In this document: positions 56,241 to 64,000 of the stretch, piece by piece
How the letters are laid out: the number at the start of each line of letters is the position of its first letter
Numbering within the stretch: the stretch's first letter is position 1
NCBI RefSeq assembly: GCF_000821305.1
Contig: NZ_CCXK01000017.1
Location: forward strand, 1,336,827 to 1,400,826
Direction: 5' to 3'
Source of the DNA: Clostridium culturomicium
Lineage (GTDB): Bacteria; Bacillota; Clostridia; Clostridiales; Clostridiaceae
DNA length: 64,000 nt
Notes under the pieces: generated by a model
Told to the model about the DNA's origin: nothing
Seen by the model: the letters and a program-made list of their open reading frames with translations, nothing else
Databases searched by the model: none
Position numbers and translations under genes: made by a program

Positions 56241-56277
56241 AAAAGAGAAATTTCCTATGTGGAGATTTCTCTTTTTA
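56241..56277 (+). terminator. Intrinsic terminator after the aminotransferase gene
   Basis: AAAGAGAAATTTCC pairs with GGAGATTTCTCTTT, with one U-G on the plus strand, followed by T5. Confidence 0.88.
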
Positions 56278-56365
56278 TACTTATACTTATATTTATATAT
56301 CCGTTTACGCTTTTGTGCTTATTTATATATCTGTTTATACTTTTGTGATTATTTATATTTTGTGT
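56278..56365. other. Convergent gap of degenerate TTTATAT repeats
   Basis: The gap consists of near-repeats of TTATTTATAT and CTGTTTATACTTTTGTG. No hairpin for the minus-strand FemAB-like gene is clear. Confidence 0.5.
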
Positions 56366-57328
56366 TTATTTATATTTTTTATAAAAATATCTTAATAGTT
56401 CATATATATAGTCATATTTATATATCTTATTAATACTGAAATATTCCTTTGGTGTACCTCCGTAGCTTCTAAAAAATCTTTCTATATTTTTCATCATACT
56501 GCCTTCAAAATCAAACTTTTTTACATATGATGCTGAATATTCTATAGCCTTCCATATTAATAGGGAGGTAGCCTGGCTATTTCCAAATTCAGGCTTTGAA
56601 CCTGCAATTATATAATACGCACTTTCATCATCCCAAACAATATATATAGCAGAATGAATATTACCTTCCTTATCTATTGCATAAAATATTTCTCTACAGT
56701 TACGGCTGCTGCAGTTCTCTTCAACCTTTCTCATTACTTCCATAGAATAAGGCACCTTCATATTTTGTCTTTTATAAGTCTCCTTAACAAGTTCATAAAA
56801 CTCTCCTATATCTAGACCTCGCCTTACTTCCACCACTTTTTCAGCATTTCGTATATTTCTTCTTAGATTACTATCAAAATTATCATAAACCTTCTTCAAA
56901 TCAGTTAAATCTTCAATTACATAGGTGTATCTAGTAGTTTGATTATATCCCCTCCAATAATATTCATACCAATTTTTATATCTATAATCAAAATTCTGAT
57001 TATAGGAATATAACTTTTCTTCCTCAAGCTGATTTAATAACTCCTTAATTACTCTATTTTCATGAGCAATCTTAGTAGCTAATTTTTGATTTTGGGGATA
57101 TCTAATCCATATACCATTCTTTTGAGTTAAAGGTGGTAGTGTTACTACCTTTTTATATGCTCTCTCAGTTGTATAATACACTAATGCCCCCACTATTTCT
57201 CCACCTGTTTCATAAAGCTTCACATCCCAGTCACCATCAATAGAAACTGCATCCATCCACCAATCCTTTTGAAAAATTGGTATGGTTTTTTCCTCTTTGC
57301 ATAGCTCCCTGTATTTATCTTTATCCAT
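56366..57328 (-). CDS. FemAB/GNAT-fold transferase, last gene of the polysaccharide cluster
   Basis: The 320-residue protein has the double GNAT-like arrangement of FemAB and BioF2-type acyl/aminoacyl transferases. The first half ends near SNLRRNIRNAEK (basic helix), and the second contains MKVPYSMEVMRKVEE and FDFEGSMMKNIERFFRSYGG, a C-terminal pattern seen in FemX-like proteins. Family members add amino acids or acyl groups to lipid- or sugar-linked acceptors. The gene follows the polysaccharide genes, so its target is likely a sugar amine; this is inference. AGGGGAT precedes the ATG. Confidence 0.78.
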   Translation of the reverse strand: MDKDKYRELCKEEKTIPIFQKDWWMDAVSIDGDWDVKLYETGGEIVGALVYYTTERAYKKVVTLPPLTQKNGIWIRYPQNQKLATKIAHENRVIKELLNQLEEEKLYSYNQNFDYRYKNWYEYYWRGYNQTTRYTYVIEDLTDLKKVYDNFDSNLRRNIRNAEKVVEVRRGLDIGEFYELVKETYKRQNMKVPYSMEVMRKVEENCSSRNCREIFYAIDKEGNIHSAIYIVWDDESAYYIIAGSKPEFGNSQATSLLIWKAIEYSASYVKKFDFEGSMMKNIERFFRSYGGTPKEYFSINKIYKYDYIYELLRYFYKKYK

Positions 57329-57533
57329 ATATTTATCCCCTATTTACCTAAACTAATTATCAATAATTAATAATTTTAAGAGTCATATACTTATTAACCC
57401 TGTTTTATTTATACCATTTAAACTGAAATTATAGCATATTAAAAGCTAGACTTTAATTTAACTTGATTTTAATTTAACTTCACTTTAATTTAACTTCACT
57501 TTAATTTAACTTCACTTTAATTTAACTTCACTT
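57329..57533. repeat. 16-bp tandem repeat running into the GNAT stop codon
   Basis: About five copies of TTTAATTTAACTTCAC occupy 57452-57533. The last one and a half units lie inside the 3' end of the GNAT gene. Its final codons (KVKLN and the stop) are repeat sequence, so the present stop at 57517 was probably set by the repeat. Confidence 0.8.
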
Positions 57534-58059
57534 TATTTATAACTCGTCCTAAAAGAATATAAATATTATATTCACCATACTCTTTAAATCCAACTTTACT
57601 TAAAGATTTATATGAAGCTATATTTTCTTTATCTCTATAGATAAAGAATTCTTCTATTTTATATTCACCATATACATATTTTATAAGCTCACTTAACATA
57701 TATGGCCCAATTCCCCTACCTCGTTCCTCTTCACAAATCCTTCCATAGTGAATCATAGCTTGATCTTCATTTATGATGAAATAATTCTGTGGAATAGTAT
57801 TATTTTTTCCCAATGTGCACCAGGTGTATCCTTCAACCTTTCCTGCACTCTTTGCATAAATCCCAACTTCCTTATTTTCTATCATATTTTTAAAATCTTT
57901 AACCGTATTCTTTCCTCTCCACTTTAACACTTCATCACAGGTTTCTTCTTTGATAATCTCAACACCAATATCATTTCTTTCTTTTGCTGGAATAAAATCC
58001 TTATAATTTAATTTGTAAACACATAACCTTCGCTTCCAGAATAGTATTTTAAAGTTCAT
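57517..58059 (-). CDS. GNAT-family acetyltransferase in the polysaccharide cluster
   Basis: The protein is 180 residues. The acetyl-CoA-binding loop is ERGRGIGPYML, with a GNAT core before it and the C-terminal KSLSKVGFKEYGEY pattern. Likely it acetylates an amino-sugar or another intermediate of the polymer made by the cluster. AGGTGGG precedes the ATG. The last residues derive from a tandem repeat. It lies 77 bp after the asparagine-synthase-like gene in the same direction. Confidence 0.8.
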   Translation of the reverse strand: MNFKILFWKRRLCVYKLNYKDFIPAKERNDIGVEIIKEETCDEVLKWRGKNTVKDFKNMIENKEVGIYAKSAGKVEGYTWCTLGKNNTIPQNYFIINEDQAMIHYGRICEEERGRGIGPYMLSELIKYVYGEYKIEEFFIYRDKENIASYKSLSKVGFKEYGEYNIYILLGRVINKVKLN

Positions 58060-58136
58060 TTACCCACCTTCTAATTTTAAAAGCAAACTTCATTTTTGTT
58101 TTTAATTAATCTTTTCATTAACTCAAATTATTTATA

Positions 58137-59720
58137 TTAATTTTCACTTTTATCTATAATTCTTTGTAAATAATCATCGCAAAATACAGAATTGTCATTT
58201 ATAGCCCCTTTTATTCCCTCTTTAATAAAAATAGATTTTCTAACTACCCAGTTAAAGCCTAATATATCCGTGTTATAGGAATAAATAAACCTAATAAACC
58301 TAAAAATATCTTTTACAAATCTATTTTTAACAATTTTCTTAGCAATATTTTTAATTTTACTTTTACCATTACTTTTCTTTTCATTGACTATATGCAAACC
58401 CTGTGATAGCTCAAGCCACTGAGCATACTCCTTATAGAGCTCTCTATTAAATCTATATTTGTAATCAATTTTGCACCATAATTCTACTAATTCAGAATCC
58501 CATAAAGGTATTCTCCACTGAAAATTGAAAAACTCATATATTCGAACAGAGTTAATAATAAATTTACATTGTCGCTCTTTCCAATCGAATTTTTCAAAAT
58601 GAGAAATATTATCTTTAATCTTATTACTGTTAGGAGTCTTATAGTTTTTTTCTAGCTTCTTATTAATTATTTTCTTATTTTTTATCCTAAATAAATTATA
58701 ATGTTCCTTAATAATTTCATTATTAATAGAATTATTTTTCTTTCTATTTTCTGTCATAGCTTTATTGATATGACTTCCTGCAATAAAATCTCCTGAATGA
58801 CCAGGGACAAATATAGCATCTTCAGGTATTAATTTTTTTTCTTTTAGTTCCTTTACAGCTATATAATCTTGAAAATGCGCAAGGGAAACATAATTAGCTG
58901 CAAAATCTTCACACTGTTCCCTACTATTATACATCTCCCTTACTTTCTCTTTTGTGTACTCTATAAATATCCACTTGAAGTTAAAGTGCTCTGCTACTTT
59001 TTTAGATATTTCTACCTCTTTATTACAAGCTATACCATAGCAGAAGCAGATAACATTTTTATAATTTAATAGATATAACATTTGAACTATTATTCTTGAA
59101 TCATACCCTCCACTTAAAGGAACAACTATAGTTTTGTTATCTATTGTTGTTAGGAGCCTTTTAAATGCATCCATATATTTCTTATGAATAATATTAAGAA
59201 GCTGTTCTTTTGATATATCCATGTACTCTTCATGATGAAATTCATAATAGCTTTTCTTTTCTATCTCATAACTTTCCTTATTAATAGTTACAACTTCTCC
59301 TGCCTGTACCATCTTTAAATTCTTTATAAGTGTGTCACTTCCTGTTACAAAGCTGGTATATAGAAATTCTTCTGCTGATTCTTCATCTAATTTAAAAGAA
59401 TCCTCAACTATAACCTTCGCAAAGTTCGATATCTTAACTTCATTTCCATCCATAAAGTAAAATAAGGGTAAACTCCTAGTTCTATCACAGCATAGATAAA
59501 CCTTATCTTTTTCTTCAATGACTATAGCAAAAAAGCCATTTAGTGTGTCTAGTATGCTTTCTAAAGTGCACTCTTTATCAAGTGCTTTTTTGATGTAAGA
59601 TGAAAAACTTTCTTCCTTCAAAAGCACTTCATCTTTAAAGGCGTATCCAATAACAGAAATCTTATCCTCTTTATACCACTTAAAACTATGATCTATTAAT
59701 TTGATAATCATTTCCTTCAC
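58137..59720 (-). CDS. Asparagine-synthase-like protein without an N-terminal nucleophile Cys
   Basis: The protein has 527 residues. The N-terminal half resembles the class II amidotransferase fold (NGFFAIVIEEKDKVYLCCDRTRSLPLFY), but Cys is not at residue 2, so glutamine hydrolysis by this domain is unlikely. The synthase domain has the PP-loop SGGYDS (203-208) and a conserved downstream block around FVPGHSGDFIAGSH. Such proteins in polysaccharide clusters are predicted to use ATP to amidate acidic sugars or linked amino acids. It overlaps the flippase by 4 bp (ATGA). Confidence 0.83.
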   Translation of the reverse strand: MKEMIIKLIDHSFKWYKEDKISVIGYAFKDEVLLKEESFSSYIKKALDKECTLESILDTLNGFFAIVIEEKDKVYLCCDRTRSLPLFYFMDGNEVKISNFAKVIVEDSFKLDEESAEEFLYTSFVTGSDTLIKNLKMVQAGEVVTINKESYEIEKKSYYEFHHEEYMDISKEQLLNIIHKKYMDAFKRLLTTIDNKTIVVPLSGGYDSRIIVQMLYLLNYKNVICFCYGIACNKEVEISKKVAEHFNFKWIFIEYTKEKVREMYNSREQCEDFAANYVSLAHFQDYIAVKELKEKKLIPEDAIFVPGHSGDFIAGSHINKAMTENRKKNNSINNEIIKEHYNLFRIKNKKIINKKLEKNYKTPNSNKIKDNISHFEKFDWKERQCKFIINSVRIYEFFNFQWRIPLWDSELVELWCKIDYKYRFNRELYKEYAQWLELSQGLHIVNEKKSNGKSKIKNIAKKIVKNRFVKDIFRFIRFIYSYNTDILGFNWVVRKSIFIKEGIKGAINDNSVFCDDYLQRIIDKSEN

Positions 59721-60997
59721 CTACTAGTTTTTATTATCTTCTTAATTTCTTTCAAATCTTCAATATTAATAAACAATATATTGGAGTAGCTGACCTTTTC
59801 AAACTTGTTTATTATAATCACGTATATAATTCCGTATAATATATAGGAAATTGAAGACGCTATGGCAGCTCCGTTAATTCCCATTAGTGGTATTAATATA
59901 AAATTTCCAATTAAATTACTAATCAATGTTAATAATGAGATATACATGTGTATCTCAGGCTTATTATTCATAGTAAAGTAGGTGTATCCAACCTTACCTA
60001 TAGATGCAAATATTATACCTATAAATAAAATAATTATAGGTATCTTTATAGTTGCATACTCCTGACCATATACTATTGGAACAAGATTAGTACATAAACA
60101 TCCAATTAAGCATAAAAGTATAGATAAGTTAAATGTTATCTTTATAGTTTTTATTATTACTCCTGCAAAATCAGTCTTCATATTCACTATCTTGCCTATC
60201 AATGCAGAGTTAATGCAGGTTGGAACTAAAAATAGAAGTTCTGCTAAATATACTGCAACAGAATAAAGTCCTAATTGATAATCATCAATCATTAATTTTA
60301 TAAATATTTGATCCACCTTATAGTTTAAATAAATGAACAAATAAGCTAATATCATTTTTATTGCATATTTCATCTCAACTTTAAAGAATCTAAAGTTAAA
60401 CTTGAAACTGAAACTATAATAATTCTTCACTGATAAGTATAATGTTAATCCCTCTAAAATACTGACCAATCCCATAATTATTAAATACAAATCCATATTT
60501 AACTTTCCAACTACATATAAGCTTGCAAGAGTTAAAAGCCTTAAACCTTTAAAGACTATTAAATAAATATTTAGCTTATAAACTTCCTCCCTGGCTACAT
60601 AGAGCTCAGATGACATTGCTGTCAGATATGCAAAAATAATGCTAATTGCTCCAATACTAAAAGTGATTATGCTATATGCTGAAAAAATCATTCCTGAAAT
60701 TCTTAAAATACTTAATACTAAGAAAATCAATGCACCATCAAGAAGTAAAAAAATTAAGTTAGTTCCTAATACTTCTTCGCTAGAATAATCACTTTTCTTT
60801 AAAAAATAAACAAATGAATTATTTACACCTATATTGCCAAATTCACTTATCGTTGTAATAATAAGAAGGAAAAAGGCTGCTTTTCCTTGATATTCTGGAC
60901 CCAATGCCCTTGCTACGATAACACTTATACAAAATGCTAAAAGTATATTGAATATTTGAAATATGACATTACTTATTAGATTTCTTTTAAAGCTCAT
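59717..60997 (-). CDS. Polysaccharide flippase (Wzx/MOP superfamily)
   Basis: The protein has 426 residues and about twelve membrane helices. The N-terminal FKRNLISNVIFQIFNILLAF and the internal YTYFTMNNKPEIHMYIS are typical of Wzx/RfbX transporters, which flip undecaprenyl-linked repeat units across the membrane. It overlaps the downstream asparagine-synthase-like gene by 4 bp and begins 11 bp after the deacetylase gene, so the operon is tight. Confidence 0.9.
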   Translation of the reverse strand: MSFKRNLISNVIFQIFNILLAFCISVIVARALGPEYQGKAAFFLLIITTISEFGNIGVNNSFVYFLKKSDYSSEEVLGTNLIFLLLDGALIFLVLSILRISGMIFSAYSIITFSIGAISIIFAYLTAMSSELYVAREEVYKLNIYLIVFKGLRLLTLASLYVVGKLNMDLYLIIMGLVSILEGLTLYLSVKNYYSFSFKFNFRFFKVEMKYAIKMILAYLFIYLNYKVDQIFIKLMIDDYQLGLYSVAVYLAELLFLVPTCINSALIGKIVNMKTDFAGVIIKTIKITFNLSILLCLIGCLCTNLVPIVYGQEYATIKIPIIILFIGIIFASIGKVGYTYFTMNNKPEIHMYISLLTLISNLIGNFILIPLMGINGAAIASSISYILYGIIYVIIINKFEKVSYSNILFINIEDLKEIKKIIKTSR

Positions 60998-61008
60998 ATT
61001 TTTATCTC

Positions 61009-62520
61009 CTAGGACCTTAAATAATCTATTATGGTTTTCCCTGTACCTTTTAATGCATCTTTACCACCTAAATATTCCATTAGATTTTCATATATTAATC
61101 TCCACTTGTTATATCTTGAATCATACTTATTCAAAGATGAATTATGCCATAATAAACTAAAAACACCACCATAATTTTTCACGGTTTCAACTAAACTGAT
61201 AATTTTTTCAAAGGCCTCCTTTGGAGTATATGCACTATAGTCATCCTCCATTAGAGTAGTATCCATTACAACTAATGGTATCTCCCATATATCTATAACT
61301 TTATCTGTCAAAATATCATATGGCTTAAAAGGGAAACAAGTTCCACATCTAAACCCTTCTTTATCTGCAAAAGAAAGAGTTGTATCATATATAAATCTCA
61401 ATTTTTCTTGTATTCTCCACGTATATGGTGCTTTGAATCTAAGACAATGCTGCCTAATTCCAAAATTCTTTTCATTAACAACTTTATCAAGAGCCTCTTT
61501 TTCTTTTGTCATAAGATTTAAATCCTTATAGGAGTTAAAACTTCCATGATATCCAGCCTCATGGCCTCTTTCCTCTATAGATTTTATTAAAGCTACCACT
61601 CGTTCATCTTCAATACTATAAAAATTATCAAGGTTGCTAGTGCCCCCTGACATAAAGTAAAAAGAGGACTTTATTCCGTATCTTTCTTCAACATCCATAA
61701 TATAATCGAAGGTATAAAATGGGTCCTTCTTATAATCAACTTTACTTTCAATATAATTTTTCGCAATTTTCAAACTATATTTTATAGACTTATCCCTTAA
61801 TATTGTTAAAGCAATGCTCTTAAAGATATTTTTTATACTTCTATACCTTAATAAAAAATCCACATCATGGGATATACATATTGCAAAGTCATTATTTCCC
61901 CACCATTTTTTTCTTTCATATGCAGAATTCATTCCCTTAATCCAAGACCAAAGAAGCTCTATATGCTCATTTACTATCGGTCTAAACAGTATATTCTCTT
62001 TAAATAGTACAGAATCTGCCGAAGGAAATCTATTAAACTTTTCTTTTCTATATGGCTCTAGCTTCACAACTTCTTCATACCTAGTGATCAGAAAAAATAT
62101 ATCCGAAATAATATCTATATTGGTTTTAATAGTATTACTTACTCTATTAGCATCAATATAAAGCTCATCATCGCCCATCAAGTGAACAATATTATCTAGT
62201 TTTCTTATCTCATAGATTATTGGCGTTAAATAATTTTTGTTAAATAACTTTTGACTTTCCTTTATATAAATTGTATTATTCATAAAGTTAATGCAACTGC
62301 TATAGTCACTCTTGCCATATATAATATTTATTTCACTTATATCTGTTGATTTATTATAGGTTGATTTGCCATATGATGTTTCCTCAAAAGTTTTTCCCTT
62401 TAATAATTCTTCGATTGTATCTACATAATTGCACTCATCTCCCAGAACCATAAATATATATTCAAATACATATTTAATTCTCTTTTCATGTATCCTATCT
62501 TCTATAAATACATTAATCAC
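61009..62520 (-). CDS. Polysaccharide deacetylase-like protein (NodB fold)
   Basis: The protein has 503 residues. A long N-terminal region (1-205) of unknown fold precedes the NodB domain, with HDVD (218-221) as the metal Asp block and RGHEAGYHGS (about 335-344) as the second metal block. Later residues RFKAPYTW and SLLWHNSS complete the usual five motifs. There is no signal peptide, so it may act on a cytoplasmic or lipid-linked precursor. Start is GTG at 62520. Its position between polymerase and flippase genes suggests that it edits an N-acetyl-sugar of the repeat unit. Confidence 0.85.
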   Translation of the reverse strand: MINVFIEDRIHEKRIKYVFEYIFMVLGDECNYVDTIEELLKGKTFEETSYGKSTYNKSTDISEINIIYGKSDYSSCINFMNNTIYIKESQKLFNKNYLTPIIYEIRKLDNIVHLMGDDELYIDANRVSNTIKTNIDIISDIFFLITRYEEVVKLEPYRKEKFNRFPSADSVLFKENILFRPIVNEHIELLWSWIKGMNSAYERKKWWGNNDFAICISHDVDFLLRYRSIKNIFKSIALTILRDKSIKYSLKIAKNYIESKVDYKKDPFYTFDYIMDVEERYGIKSSFYFMSGGTSNLDNFYSIEDERVVALIKSIEERGHEAGYHGSFNSYKDLNLMTKEKEALDKVVNEKNFGIRQHCLRFKAPYTWRIQEKLRFIYDTTLSFADKEGFRCGTCFPFKPYDILTDKVIDIWEIPLVVMDTTLMEDDYSAYTPKEAFEKIISLVETVKNYGGVFSLLWHNSSLNKYDSRYNKWRLIYENLMEYLGGKDALKGTGKTIIDYLRS

Positions 62521-62569
62521 ATAATCACCTATACTTTAACCTCACAGCTTCCTCAGCCTTATTTATTTT

Positions 62570-63820
62570 CTATTTATTATACTTGCTACACTTACTAACT
62601 CCCATCATCCCTATTGGAATCCAAATAAATGGATATATATAAGACCTTCCAATGACTATACTCATTAAAGTAAATAAAAATATACTAAACTTTACTACAT
62701 CATAAGAATCCTTTAATCTGGTCCTACTGTACAATACAATAAACTCTCCCATTTTCTTTAATATGGATCCAATAAAAAAGCAGAAGAATATAATTCCATA
62801 CTCAACCAAATAGGATATAATATTGTGGACATACCCTCCTGTACCACCCATAATTTCAACTTCATACATGAATTTTCCCAAGATAAAGTTCTCTTTTAAG
62901 GTATTTTCACCTAAAGTTAACAACTTTTCTCTCGATAAATAAGACTCGTCATGTTTAATATCAGTAAGTCCACCAAATACTCTATTATTGTCCAAGTTGT
63001 CAAAATTTATTTCTAAGCCTCCTGATAAAGACACAAAAATCATAATCCCCATAAGAAAAGCTGCTACTAAAAAGAACTTTCCCTTTGATATTCTTCTATG
63101 TGCTGTCATTATTCTATTAATTAATCTAATTCCAATATCTATTATAATAACTACTACAAAAGCCGCGAATGATAACCTAGATGATATAACATATAAGGTT
63201 AATGTGGCTATTCCAGCCATTAATATCTTAATAGCATCACTTTTATTTACATATAATACAAGAAAGCTGAATATAGCAAAACTATCACCTATATATAAAT
63301 AATCACTTTTCACTTTACCATAATAAATTTGAAACTCTCCATAGGGATTAAGAGTAACTCCATAGAAGATAAGAGCCACAAATATCAAAAATAGAATATT
63401 AATTATCAGCTTTACTTTAGGCTTTAAAAGAATATCTTTAACTTTCTGAAAGCCTCCCCCTATTAAATACATTAGTAGAGAAGAAAAACCGGTGTTAGCA
63501 ACAACACGAATATAGTCATAAACTCCTTCATCTCCATAACCAATAGCCAATGGCATCCATAATACTTGCAATAATATACACATTGCCATTGTTAGAAACT
63601 CAATTCTAATTTTCACCCTAATCTTATCAAAGTTATATATAAAATAAATAGCTCCATATAATGCAATAAAGATTATAACTATCACGTGGCGTTTTAATGA
63701 GTTAATCCCTGTTAATGCTTTGATATATTCAAAAATAGGCAGCACACCAAAGTTTACTAATATAATTATGGTTAGTATAGATTGTTTTATTTTTTCAAAC
63801 TGTTCACTCCTTATACTCAT
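62570..63820 (-). CDS. O-antigen polymerase/ligase-like membrane protein (Wzy)
   Basis: The protein has 416 residues with about ten helices and a large outer loop (about 265-320) before the last helices, as in Wzy and WaaL. The loop contains YLSREKLLTLGENTLKEN and VHNIISYLVEYG, patterns seen in O-antigen ligase domains. It polymerises repeat units outside the membrane after the flippase. The start overlaps the end of the glycosyltransferase gene by 17 bp. No identity to a named serotype can be claimed. Confidence 0.85.
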   Translation of the reverse strand: MSIRSEQFEKIKQSILTIIILVNFGVLPIFEYIKALTGINSLKRHVIVIIFIALYGAIYFIYNFDKIRVKIRIEFLTMAMCILLQVLWMPLAIGYGDEGVYDYIRVVANTGFSSLLMYLIGGGFQKVKDILLKPKVKLIINILFLIFVALIFYGVTLNPYGEFQIYYGKVKSDYLYIGDSFAIFSFLVLYVNKSDAIKILMAGIATLTLYVISSRLSFAAFVVVIIIDIGIRLINRIMTAHRRISKGKFFLVAAFLMGIMIFVSLSGGLEINFDNLDNNRVFGGLTDIKHDESYLSREKLLTLGENTLKENFILGKFMYEVEIMGGTGGYVHNIISYLVEYGIIFFCFFIGSILKKMGEFIVLYSRTRLKDSYDVVKFSIFLFTLMSIVIGRSYIYPFIWIPIGMMGVSKCSKYNK

Positions 63821-64000
63821 AATTATCCCTCAAAACTTCATCATATATCTCAATTAACTTAAGAGCTTCATTTGACCATAAAAAACGAACTCCTATTTTC
63901 TTTATATTTTCTTTTTTCTTTTCTAAGATTTCTTCATTATCAACTATACTTTTTATCACAGAATATAATTCATTCTCAGATTTATCACTTATAACAAAAC
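63804..64000 (-). CDS. Glycosyltransferase, C-terminal fragment (runs off the right edge)
   Basis: Only the last 64 residues lie in the window, ending at TGA 63804-63806 inside the polymerase gene. The visible sequence SENELYSVIKSIVDNEEI and GVRFLWSNEALKLIEIYDEV matches the usual C-terminal helix pattern of group 1 (GT4) glycosyltransferases. The catalytic part is outside the window. It is the first cluster gene that can be seen on this strand. Confidence 0.65.
   Translation of the reverse strand, partial: FVISDKSENELYSVIKSIVDNEEILEKKKENIKKIGVRFLWSNEALKLIEIYDEVLRDNYEYKE

Overview
The window comes from a low-GC, spore-forming Firmicute, most likely Clostridium sensu lato. The reasons are AT-rich DNA, strong AGGAGG ribosome sites, two alpha/beta-type SASP genes, a SpoVD-type PBP2 with PASTA domains, pyruvate:ferredoxin oxidoreductase, a CBS-type Mn pyrophosphatase and SelU. 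I cannot name a species from sequence alone.

Region 1 (1-11080, all minus) is the division and cell wall (dcw) cluster, transcribed rsmH, ftsL, spoVD/ftsI, murE, murF, mraY, ftsW/spoVE, ftsQ, DUF881. mraZ is absent upstream of rsmH, and murG lies apart at 32-33 kb. Repeat-rich gaps interrupt the cluster (9165-9622 and 1262-1749).

Region 2 (11.8-36 kb) is mostly housekeeping: ychF, a Lon-like protease with degenerate ATPase motifs, a Ca2+ P-type ATPase, CBS-pyrophosphatase, a zinc-ribbon protein, a HAD/aminotransferase pair, a His/Cys-rich DUF1292 protein, nifJ (PFOR), a beta-CASP nuclease, a deoxynucleoside kinase, murG, two SASPs and a RecJ-like protein.

Region 3 (36.4-37.9 kb) is an IS1595-like unit. 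Terminal inverted repeats bracket a full-length zinc-ribbon transposase relative whose catalytic acidic positions look substituted. The same terminal sequence recurs at 25.06 kb (as a head-to-head palindrome), 46.2 kb and 53.0 kb.

Region 4 (38-55 kb) holds an M16 peptidase, parE/parC-type topoisomerase genes, selU, an alpha/beta hydrolase, a GNAT, a MATE efflux gene with an apparent leader-peptide attenuator, a candidate structured RNA between MATE and GNAT, an inactive-looking rhomboid with a zinc finger, an SGNH-like protein lacking its nucleophile, an LCP transferase and an aminotransferase.

Region 5 (56.4-64 kb, minus) is a surface polysaccharide cluster: glycosyltransferase (partial), polymerase, polysaccharide deacetylase, flippase, asparagine-synthase-like amidotransferase, GNAT and a FemAB/GNAT-fold transferase. 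The layout suggests a Wzx/Wzy-type polymer with amide or acyl decoration; the LCP protein nearby could attach it to the wall.

The most unusual content lies between genes: several dispersed repeat families, the MATE leader, and the RNA at about 48.96-49.17 kb.
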